Positions 31,385 through 36,657 of a stretch of 36,657 nt of DNA are shown piece after piece. The stretch covers positions 1 to 36,657 of the forward strand of contig DASUHM010000041.1 of the NCBI GenBank assembly GCA_036273515.1, written 5' to 3'. Every line of letters begins with the position of its first letter. Position 1 is the first letter of the stretch. The stretch is from Gaiellales bacterium. Lineage in GTDB: Bacteria; Actinomycetota; Thermoleophilia; Gaiellales; JAICJC01. The notes beneath the pieces were generated by a model. That model did no database searches and was not told where the DNA came from. It saw only the letters and a program-made list of their open reading frames with translations. The translations under genes were made by a program, and so were the position numbers.

Positions 31385-32241
31385 ACGGCGCCGGCGTGAT
31401 CGTGCGGGTGACGCTGCGGGAGTGCCTGCGCCGCCGCGTGCTGGTCGTCGTCGCGCTGCTCACCGTCGCGTTCCTGGCGCTCTACTCCGTCGCCACGCAC
31501 TTCGCGTTCTCGGCCGTGAACACCGCGAGGGTGCACCAGAACGGGACGCTCGTCGACGCGAACGCCCTCGCCGGCGCCACGCTGCTCGGCCTGGCGATGT
31601 TCGCGACGCTCTTCCTCGGGGCGGTGCTCGCGGTGTTCCTGACCTTCAACGTCGTTCGCGGCGACGCCGAGCAGGGCCTGCTCCAGCCGATCGTGGTGCG
31701 GCCCATCGGGCGGACGGTCTTCGTCGCCGCCCGCCTCGGCGCGGCCTGCGGCCTGTGTGCGTCGTACACCGCGCTCGTGTACGGCGCGAGCGTCGTCATC
31801 ACCGGGCTCGAGGGCGGCTGGTGGCCCGACAGCATCGTCATGCCCGGCGTGGCGCTCGCGGCCGCCGTCTGCATCCTCGCGGCGATCTCGCTGCTGGGCT
31901 CGGTCTACCTGTCGACCATCGCCAACGGGATCGCCGTGCTCATGATCTACGGCGCCGGGCTGGTCTCGGGGCTGCTCGGGCAGATCGGCTACTCGCTCCC
32001 CTCGGAGCGGCTGCAGCAGATCGGCAAGGTCGCCTCCTGGGCGCTGCCGTTCGACGCGCTCTACCAGGCCGGGCTGCATGCCCTCACCGCCGACACGAGC
32101 GGTTTCACCGGCGTGATCGTGCACCTCGGCCCGTTCGGCGGCGCCCAGGGCGCCGGGCCGCTGCTCGGCGTGTGGGCGGTCGGGTACGCGACGGTCGTGC
32201 TGGCCGCGACGGCGGTCGGGCTGAAGCGCCGCGACCTCTAG
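31381..32241 (+). CDS. ABC-2 type transporter permease
   Basis: The 286-residue membrane partner of the preceding ATPase has about six helices, starting at an amphipathic N-terminus (IVRVTLRECLRRRVLVVVALLTVAFLALYS) and including ATLFLGAVLAVFLTFNVV and AVCILAAISLLGSVYLS. This matches ABC-2 or NatB-like permeases. Extracytoplasmic loops are short. Its start overlaps the ATPase stop by four bases, so a stoichiometric complex is expected. It ends four bases into the convergent hydrolase gene. The transported compound is not evident. Confidence 0.92.
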   Translation: MNGAGVIVRVTLRECLRRRVLVVVALLTVAFLALYSVATHFAFSAVNTARVHQNGTLVDANALAGATLLGLAMFATLFLGAVLAVFLTFNVVRGDAEQGLLQPIVVRPIGRTVFVAARLGAACGLCASYTALVYGASVVITGLEGGWWPDSIVMPGVALAAAVCILAAISLLGSVYLSTIANGIAVLMIYGAGLVSGLLGQIGYSLPSERLQQIGKVASWALPFDALYQAGLHALTADTSGFTGVIVHLGPFGGAQGAGPLLGVWAVGYATVVLAATAVGLKRRDL

Positions 32242-33155
32242 TCGTGTTGGGCGAGCCAGGCGCCCACGACCTGCATGAACCGGTCGCGCTCCTCGACATG
32301 CGGCATGTGCGACGAGTCCTCGAACACGACCCACTCCGAGCCGGCGATGCCCTGCTGGAGCGTCTCCTGGAGCGCCGGCGTGGCCTCGTCGTGGCGGCCG
32401 GAGACGAGCAGCGTCGGCACCTGGATCTCGCCGAGCCGGTCCTTCGACTGCCAGTCGCGGATCGAGCCGACGACGTGGAACTCGCTCGGCCCGTTCATCG
32501 TGTGGTAGACGGTCGGGTCGCGCTCGATCCACTCGAAGGCCGCAATCACCTCGGGCGGCATCGGGTCGAGCCGGCAGACGTGGCGCCCGTAGAAGACGTG
32601 GCAGGCCTCCATGTAGGCCGGGTCGTCGGTGGTGCCCGCCTCCTCGTGGCGGCGCAGGGTCGCCTCGACCTCGGGCGGCAGGTCGGCCCGCAGCCGGTTG
32701 GCCTCGGAGACGAAGTCGGGGAACGACGCCGCCGTGTCGGCGAGGACGAGCGACCGCAGTCCGGCCGGCCGCGTGAACGCGTACTCCTGAGCGAGGAAGC
32801 CGCCCCACGACTGGCCGAGCACGTGGTGGCGGTCGGCGATCCCGAGGGCCGAGACGAGGCTGTGCAGCTCGCGGACGAAGAGGTCGACCGTCCAGAAGTC
32901 GGCGCCGCGCTCCGGGTAGTGCCTGCTACGGCCGTTGCCGAGCTGGTCGTAGTGGACGACGCCGCGGCCGGAGGCGAGGTCGGCCATCGACAGCAGGTAG
33001 TCGTGCGTCGCGCCCGGCCCGCCGTGCAGGAGCACGAGCGGCGCGCCGCCGGACTCGAGGTCGCCCGTGACCCGGAACCAGGTCTCGGCGACCTCGCCGT
33101 TGCCGAGCTCGAACTGGAGTGTGCCCTCGCGGGTCGGGTCAGCTGCCTGGGCCAC
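32238..33155 (-). CDS. Proline iminopeptidase-family alpha/beta hydrolase
   Basis: The 305-residue enzyme has oxyanion motif HGGPG (residues 44-48), YDQLGNGRS near residue 70 and nucleophile elbow GQSWGG with S116. The acid is probably the aspartate in SGRHDEATP and the base the histidine in DSSHMPH. The whole pattern, including a helical cap with MEACHVFYGRHVCRLD, is that of proline iminopeptidases and tricorn-interacting aminopeptidases, which release N-terminal proline or similar residues from peptides and amides. The GTG start at 33155 follows a -10 box TAGGAT by six bases. It is divergent from the PQ-loop-like gene, and the two -10 boxes overlap. Confidence 0.92.
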   Translation of the reverse strand: MAQAADPTREGTLQFELGNGEVAETWFRVTGDLESGGAPLVLLHGGPGATHDYLLSMADLASGRGVVHYDQLGNGRSRHYPERGADFWTVDLFVRELHSLVSALGIADRHHVLGQSWGGFLAQEYAFTRPAGLRSLVLADTAASFPDFVSEANRLRADLPPEVEATLRRHEEAGTTDDPAYMEACHVFYGRHVCRLDPMPPEVIAAFEWIERDPTVYHTMNGPSEFHVVGSIRDWQSKDRLGEIQVPTLLVSGRHDEATPALQETLQQGIAGSEWVVFEDSSHMPHVEERDRFMQVVGAWLAQHD

Positions 33156-33161
33156 GACGCG

Positions 33162-33171
33162 ATCCTACACT
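33162..33171. promoter_or_regulatory. Two overlapping divergent -10 boxes, TAGGAT and TACACT
   Basis: On the minus strand TAGGAT (33162-33167) stands six bases before the GTG at 33155. On the plus strand TACACT (33166-33171) stands six bases before the ATG at 33178. They share the two bases TA, so only one polymerase can open this site at a time. Confidence 0.6.
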
Positions 33172-33177
33172 TGCCGC

Positions 33178-33759
33178 ATGCTCTGGCTGTTCGGCATCGT
33201 CTCCGGCCTCCTCCAGGCGCTGGCCTGCGTGCCGTACGTGCGGGACATCCTGGCTGGTAAGACGAAGCCGCACCGGGGAACGTGGGCGATCTGGTTCACG
33301 CTGTCGCTGATCGTCCTGCTCTCGCAGCGTGCCGACGGCGGCAGGTGGAGCCTGCTCATGGCCGTGTCGCAGCTGCTCGGGACGTGCCTGATCCTGCTGC
33401 TCTCGATCCGCCGAGGCGTGGGAGGCTCGAGCCGGCTCGACATCCTGCTGCTCGCGATCGCCGCCCTCGGCGTGGTCGGCTGGTACCTGGCCGGCGACCC
33501 GACCATCGCCACGCTGTGCGTCGTGATCTCCGACCTGGTCGCGGTCGTGATGATGATGCCGAAGACGTACGCCGACCCGTACTCCGAGACGCTCTCGGCC
33601 TACGTGATGAGCGCACTGAGCGGCGCCTGCGCGCTCGTCGCAGTCGGGTCGCTGGACTTCGGGCTCATCGTCTACCCGGCGTACATCGTCTGCGCCGACC
33701 TGGCGGTCGCCGCGATCGTGCTCACGCAGCGCCCGCAGATCCCGACCGCGGCCGACTAG
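33178..33759 (+). CDS. PQ-loop/SWEET-like membrane protein
   Basis: The 193-residue protein has about six membrane helices. The first part (LQALACVPYVRDILAGKTKPHRGTWAIWF) resembles PQ-loop and semi-SWEET proteins, where a helix with a proline is followed by a charged loop and a tryptophan-rich helix. A similar segment occurs near residue 125 (MMMPKTYADPYSETLSAYV), suggesting an internal repeat. Small carriers of this kind move sugars or cationic amino acids; the substrate is unknown and the assignment is tentative. The ATG follows a -10 box TACACT by six bases, which supports the start. tRNA-Arg lies downstream. Confidence 0.7.
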   Translation: MLWLFGIVSGLLQALACVPYVRDILAGKTKPHRGTWAIWFTLSLIVLLSQRADGGRWSLLMAVSQLLGTCLILLLSIRRGVGGSSRLDILLLAIAALGVVGWYLAGDPTIATLCVVISDLVAVVMMMPKTYADPYSETLSAYVMSALSGACALVAVGSLDFGLIVYPAYIVCADLAVAAIVLTQRPQIPTAAD

Positions 33760-33790
33760 GGGAAGCGGGATGCGGCGTCGCGGAGGCCGA

Positions 33791-33796
33791 TAGACT
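33791..33796 (+). promoter_or_regulatory. -10 box TAGACT of tRNA-Arg
   Basis: TAGACT ends 11 bases before the mature tRNA; the identical hexamer precedes tRNA-Ser at 14425. Confidence 0.5.
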
Positions 33797-33807
33797 CCGA
33801 CGCTCAC

Positions 33808-33880
33808 GCGCCCGTAGCTCAGGGGATAGAGCGCTGCCCTGCGGAGGCAGAGGCCGCACGTTCGAATCGTGCCGGGCGCA
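33808..33880 (+). tRNA. tRNA-Arg, anticodon GCG
   Basis: GCGCCCG pairs with CGGGCGC, with discriminator A at 33880. The anticodon stem CTGCC/GGCAG encloses loop CTGCGGA, giving anticodon GCG, which reads CGC and CGU. D arm GCTC/GAGC and T arm GCACG/CGTGC with TTCGAAT are regular. The CCA end is not encoded. Most bacteria use ACG (read as inosine) for these codons, so GCG is unusual. The 3' end is probably the attachment site of the element that follows. Confidence 0.94.
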
Positions 33881-33904
33881 TGGTTCAACCAAGCGGTTTT
33901 CCAT

Positions 33905-34108
33905 ATGCCAGAAACCCCCAAAACACAGGGATTCGTCCTCCGGCCTCTTCCCCCGGACATCCACGGACAGGCGTCGAGTCGGGCGCAGCGCGAGCGGATT
34001 GCGGCAGCGTACTGGGACGGGCTGACCCCTGATCAAGAGGAATGGGCTCTCCGAAAAATGGGCGTCCATCAGATGGGGCAAACGACCGAGACCTTGCTCC
34101 CGAGCTAG
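33905..34108 (+). CDS. 67-residue unknown protein of the element
   Basis: The frame codes MPETPKTQGFVLRPLPP followed by a helical part (SRAQRERIAAAYWDGLTPDQEEWALRKMGV) that looks like a compact alpha-helical domain. I know no family. The frame is open to 33869 inside the tRNA, so the ATG at 33905 is the first sensible start; no ribosome site is visible. A perfect hairpin starts with the base after the stop, which supports a real transcript. Codon use is mixed like the rest of the element. It may be an accessory protein of the element. Confidence 0.45.
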   Translation: MPETPKTQGFVLRPLPPDIHGQASSRAQRERIAAAYWDGLTPDQEEWALRKMGVHQMGQTTETLLPS

Positions 34109-34128
34109 CCGCCAGGAGCACCTGGCGG
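34109..34128. terminator. Bidirectional hairpin terminator
   Basis: CCGCCAGG (34109-34116) and CCTGGCGG (34121-34128) form a perfect 8-bp stem with loop AGCA. It lies right after the small ORF and before the end of the convergent DUF3102-like gene. Confidence 0.7.
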
Positions 34129-34169
34129 TCGTACCAGCGGCGACGGGAACCGCGCGTCCCATAGCCGCG

Positions 34170-34889
34170 TTACCGCCACAGGTTGGCGGCGGTGGCGGCG
34201 AGCGCTTGTACGGCGTCGTCGAGCGCGCCGTAGTGGCTGCTCATGTCCTGCATCGCCCGATGGAGCCTGTCGGCAAGCTCTCGGTCGAGAGCTACTTGGC
34301 CTGCGAGCGCTCGGGCGGTGAGGCGTTCGGCCTTCCTCGTGGCCAGGTAGAGGGCTTTGCGGGCGCGGTGGAGGTCGGTGAGGACGGGGGTGGGCTTGCT
34401 GGGGGGCCGATTGGTCTTCCGCTTCATCATGTCCCTGATGGAGGCGAGTCGCTGCCAGGCGTCGTCGTCGGTGACGAGGCTGGTGACGAAGTCGTCGTCG
34501 GTGAGGACGCGGGTGGTGACCTCGCCGACGCTGACCCGCTCGGCGGGTGCTTCTCCGGCAACCTCCCTGAGGGAGGTGCCTCTGGCACCACGCTCCCATT
34601 CCGTCGCGACGCGGATGTAGCGATCGGCCATCCGCCCGGAGATGGGCAGTTCCGCGTCGCACCAGGCCCGCCAGCGGGTGTAGCCGCCCTGGCGGTGGAT
34701 GCCGACCTGGCGCAGGCGCCGCAGCGTCTGTCCCAGCTTGACCGCCAGTGCCGTGCGATCCTCGGAAAACTCGCCCCGCTGGAGCCGAGCGCCGAGTACC
34801 TTGGCGCTGATGACCAACTCCGTCGCACTGTGGCTGGCCGCGCTCGCAGGAAGTGCTCGCCGATGCCTCGGCGTGATCTCCGTCCGCAT
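34170..34889 (-). CDS. DUF3102-like protein of the element
   Basis: The 239-residue protein contains RRLRQVGIHRQGGYTRWRAWCDAELPISGRMADRYIRVATEW. This resembles the DUF3102 pattern of phage and plasmid proteins, in which an organism-like 'GYxxFxxWC' helix precedes a helix-turn-helix. The rest is helical and rich in charge, with an acidic segment LTDDDFVTSLVTDDDAW and a basic linker. A DNA-binding role in control or replication of the element is likely but not proven. The ATG at 34889 has a strong GAAAGG ribosome site five bases upstream. It follows the prim-pol gene by 61 bases on the same strand, so both probably share a transcript. Confidence 0.7.
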   Translation of the reverse strand: MRTEITPRHRRALPASAASHSATELVISAKVLGARLQRGEFSEDRTALAVKLGQTLRRLRQVGIHRQGGYTRWRAWCDAELPISGRMADRYIRVATEWERGARGTSLREVAGEAPAERVSVGEVTTRVLTDDDFVTSLVTDDDAWQRLASIRDMMKRKTNRPPSKPTPVLTDLHRARKALYLATRKAERLTARALAGQVALDRELADRLHRAMQDMSSHYGALDDAVQALAATAANLWR

Positions 34890-34950
34890 GGTTTCCTTTC
34901 ACCCAGGCGTGGCCCAGGGCATCCTTGGACGGAGGAGTCGGGGCAGCGTA

Positions 34951-36168
34951 TCAGGCGGGTGGTGAGGTTTTCTGGGTCGTTGACGACCAGGTGGATGTCG
35001 CTGCGTCCGACGACCCGGCGGGCAGGTACAGGTGACCAGTGTGAACTCCGCTCGGGAACTTTCCGGCGATGGTGAGCAGGCCTTGGTCGCGGATGAAGCG
35101 GATGGCGAGCTTGGCCTGGTCTTCGGTGATGGCGCACCAGCGGCTGACGAAGCTGGCAGTGAAGGGGAACGGGTCGGGGTCGTCAGCGAGGGTTCGGGCT
35201 TGGATGAGGAGCCGCAGCCCGTCGTAGACCTTGGTCTGCGTGCTGTTTGCAGATGTGAGCGGCGGCAGGGTCACTGCGGGCGCCGCCACGACGCCGGTCT
35301 CGACCAACAGGCGGAGTTTCCAGCGCGCCAGTTCGGGCTTGTTCAGCTTGACGACCTTGCCTGCGGTGACCGCGGCGTACACCTCGGCCAGCAGGAAGAA
35401 CTCCTGGCCGTCGCGTCGGTGCCAGTCGTGGTAGACGACCGCTCCGTTCTTGTCGTGCGTGAGCGAGGCAGAGGGGTGAGTCTCCTGGTGGCCGGGAAGG
35501 ACACACCGAAAGTTCTTGCCGACGCCCTTGGCCGGGATCCCGAGGCGTTCGCATACCGCCGACACGAACCGCGCATCCTTGTCCCAGCTAGCCAGCCATT
35601 CAGATGAAGGAGTGGTACTCCCTTTACCCTTAGGAGTAAATACATTCACTCCTAAGGGTATAGTCGGTGTAGACGAAGTGAAGAGGGATGCCGCGGCTTC
35701 GTATGGCATCAGTCCGATCTCGTCGAGGCCGCGGTTGGGAACCCAGGTGTAGCTCGTTCCGATCACTGTCGGCGACGGAGGAGCGACCACGTAGCCACCA
35801 TCCGCTTTCAGGTCGCCGAAGGCCGTCTCCCTAGTCGGCATCGCCATCTCATGGTGGAGGTAGAGATGATGCCCCTTGGCTGTCTGGACGCTCGCGGTGC
35901 GGAGATCCGGTGCGGTCGCTGAGTCGTAGTCGGCTACTACCAGCTTCGAGGGCGTGCCGGTGATGATCCCGATCCCGGTGGTCGGGTCGATCGTCACCCA
36001 GTCAGCGACCTCCTCGATGGTCGCCTTATTGGTGCAGTACCTGCCCCACTCAAAGTTCCCATTCCGGCGCTTGAGCACGTTGAAGTTCGGCCTCTTTCCC
36101 TTCACCGGCACGAGCGCGAACCCGTACTCGATGTAGGTGCGTGCCCATTCGATTGTCTCGTCCAACAC
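34951..36168 (-). CDS. Bifunctional primase-polymerase (prim-pol) replication protein
   Basis: The 405-residue protein begins with an archaeo-eukaryotic primase domain. It shows the metal motif VVADYDSA (D80 and D82), the TAKGHHLYLHH motif (residues 97-106) and KADGGYVVAPPS (121-132), all standard for prim-pol enzymes of plasmids and phages. A linker near residues 165-190 is followed by a zinc-finger-like part FRCVLPGHQETHPSASL (C222, H227) and a likely winged-helix end. No helicase domain is present. Such enzymes make primers and extend them at an element's origin. The GTG at 36168 has GAAAGG just upstream; a GTG at 36198 would add ten residues. A hairpin lies within the linker codons. Confidence 0.85.
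   Translation of the reverse strand: MLDETIEWARTYIEYGFALVPVKGKRPNFNVLKRRNGNFEWGRYCTNKATIEEVADWVTIDPTTGIGIITGTPSKLVVADYDSATAPDLRTASVQTAKGHHLYLHHEMAMPTRETAFGDLKADGGYVVAPPSPTVIGTSYTWVPNRGLDEIGLMPYEAAASLFTSSTPTIPLGVNVFTPKGKGSTTPSSEWLASWDKDARFVSAVCERLGIPAKGVGKNFRCVLPGHQETHPSASLTHDKNGAVVYHDWHRRDGQEFFLLAEVYAAVTAGKVVKLNKPELARWKLRLLVETGVVAAPAVTLPPLTSANSTQTKVYDGLRLLIQARTLADDPDPFPFTASFVSRWCAITEDQAKLAIRFIRDQGLLTIAGKFPSGVHTGHLYLPAGSSDAATSTWSSTTQKTSPPA
35625..35660. repeat. 13-bp inverted repeat inside the prim-pol gene
   Basis: TACCCTTAGGAGT (35625-35637) and ACTCCTAAGGGTA (35648-35660) are perfect inverted arms around ten A/T-rich bases. They code for the linker between the two domains of the protein. 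This may be an internal origin or a primase recognition hairpin. Confidence 0.65.
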
Positions 36169-36198
36169 GTTCCTTTCGCCTGTCAGGTTCTCGTACAC

Positions 36199-36428
36199 GC
36201 ATGGGCGGAATGCCCACGCACAGGAGATATCGACAGCAAGAGCCTCCTTTTCGTTTTGCTCCCGAAATCGGGGAGCCGCGGCTCCCCGAAACTGGGGAAC
36301 CCAGGGGCCTATGTCTGGACGGCCGCTGCGGTCGTCACGCTCCGGGGGGCCAAGGCGTAAGGCCCCCTTGATAGCGACGTCGGTTCACCACGGGCAACGA
36401 CCTTCCCTCCCGTACGGGTCGCCTATGC
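36199..36428. other. Non-coding region with a perfect palindrome and a lone ribosome site
   Basis: This 230-bp stretch lies before the prim-pol gene. It has a 22-bp perfect palindrome at 36268-36289. On the minus strand there is a perfect AAGGAGG (36243-36249) followed by a TTG and an 18-codon frame that ends at 36183. The SD-to-TTG gap of three bases is short, so a leader peptide is only possible. No other gene is convincing. Confidence 0.45.
36268..36289. repeat. Perfect 22-bp GC palindrome
   Basis: The arms TCGGGGAGCCG and CGGCTCCCCGA are perfectly complementary without a spacer, centred on CCGCGG. It sits upstream of the prim-pol gene in the element. An origin, operator or terminator role is possible. 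Confidence 0.6.
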
Positions 36429-36657
36429 CTAGCCGAGCCCGCGAACGGGAACAGACAACCCAGGCTGCCCGGGCGTGCCAAGTTGCTCCCCTTTCTGGCG
36501 TGGCTCCTCGCGGGCTATCATCCGTCCGGAAGGACCGAGCGCTGCCGTGATCGCTTCCTCGTGCCTGACCGCGAGTCGATAGTCCATGGCGTAGACATAC
36601 ACGAACAAGCGTTCGACGTCTACTCCGGAGGCTGCGACTCCTGCGACGAGCATCAGC
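36429..36657 (-). CDS. Unknown protein of the element, N-terminus probably outside the window
   Basis: A minus-strand frame runs from the right window edge to a TAG at 36429. An ATG at 36653 exists, but the frame stays open to the edge, so the true start may lie outside. The visible part reads GVDVERLFVYVYAMDYRLAVRHEE, a segment that could form an amphipathic helix and strand, then becomes polar and proline/glycine-rich towards its end. No family is recognised. Codon use is like that of the element genes. It is upstream of the palindrome and prim-pol on the same strand. Confidence 0.4.
   Translation of the reverse strand, partial: LMLVAGVAASGVDVERLFVYVYAMDYRLAVRHEEAITAALGPSGRMIAREEPRQKGEQLGTPGQPGLSVPVRGLG

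Larger units (their letters stand above)
33880..36657. mobile_element. Probable integrative element (left end) at tRNA-Arg
   Basis: Directly behind the tRNA the base composition falls and codon use changes. The genes include a replication protein of prim-pol type and a DUF3102-like protein, all on the minus strand except one small ORF. Actinobacterial integrative and conjugative elements that sit in tRNA genes often carry a prim-pol Rep. No integrase, excisionase or right attachment site lies in the window, so boundaries and type are inferred. The element continues past position 36657. Confidence 0.6.

Noticed and set aside
33722-34162. Minus-strand frame across tRNA-Arg reading HDSNVRPLPPQGSAL
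   Set aside because: This is the well-known false protein made by reading the antisense of a tRNA-Arg gene; it overlaps a perfect tRNA.
36137-36550. Plus-strand frame of 137 residues in the element
   Set aside because: It crosses the palindrome and the Rep start region, is Ser/Arg/Pro-rich and has no ribosome site.
1-36657. CRISPR arrays, insertion-sequence transposases or a phage structural module
   Set aside because: No regularly spaced repeats, transposase motifs or capsid-like proteins were seen. Repeats present are short palindromes at gene ends.

Overview
This window is one stretch of very GC-rich bacterial chromosome (third codon positions close to 90 % G/C in the clear genes) that ends in the first few kilobases of an integrated, less GC-rich element. 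Gene content (acyl-CoA enzymes, Tat-exported lipoprotein, Nramp-type carrier, OmpR-type two-component pair), the many GTG starts and the frequent leaderless starts point to an actinobacterium. A deep branch such as Thermoleophilia is a guess; no ribosomal marker is present to prove it. About fourteen genes start 6-10 nt behind a TANNNT-like -10 box, and I used this to fix several starts.

Layout. (1) 1-10725: a catabolic and uptake block. An ADP-forming acyl-CoA ligase (cut by the window edge), an FAD amine oxidase and a small unknown protein are on the minus strand. Facing them across a palindromic operator is a TetR regulator, which is translationally coupled to a Rieske oxygenase. Then come a spermidine/putrescine-type ABC importer (binding protein, two permeases, ATPase) and an enoyl-CoA hydratase. 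Together they suggest import and oxidation of an amine or quaternary ammonium compound, with the carbon passing to CoA thioesters. (2) 10762-14532: a secreted beta-propeller protein, a D-2-hydroxyacid dehydrogenase with an altered active site, an acyl-CoA dehydrogenase and tRNA-Ser(CGA). (3) 14587-19929: small and mostly unrelated genes (a mini membrane protein, VOC protein, membrane protein, a possible Ada-like zinc miniprotein, a PRC-like protein, cupin, secreted beta-propeller and GNAT enzyme), plus a decayed secreted-protein pseudogene. (4) 19988-22587: a PRC/MgtE-N/CBS protein coupled to an Nramp relative whose metal-site motifs are not canonical, possibly a Mg2+ transport pair. (5) 22621-33759: a hydrolase, a membrane-linked molybdoenzyme with its cytochrome b, an EamA exporter, a lactonase-like secreted propeller, an MFS carrier, a response regulator/histidine kinase operon, a cupin, an ABC exporter pair, a proline-iminopeptidase-like hydrolase and a PQ-loop-like membrane protein. 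(6) 33808-36657: tRNA-Arg with the unusual anticodon GCG, directly followed by lower-GC genes (a small ORF, a DUF3102-like protein and a prim-pol replication protein). This looks like one end of an integrative element, with the rest outside the window.

Two families of short dispersed repeats sit at gene ends. One is a GGGGTC(A/T)GACCCC palindrome that repeatedly abuts stop codons; the other is a GGTTCTTGCAAG element present three times within 3.4 kb.
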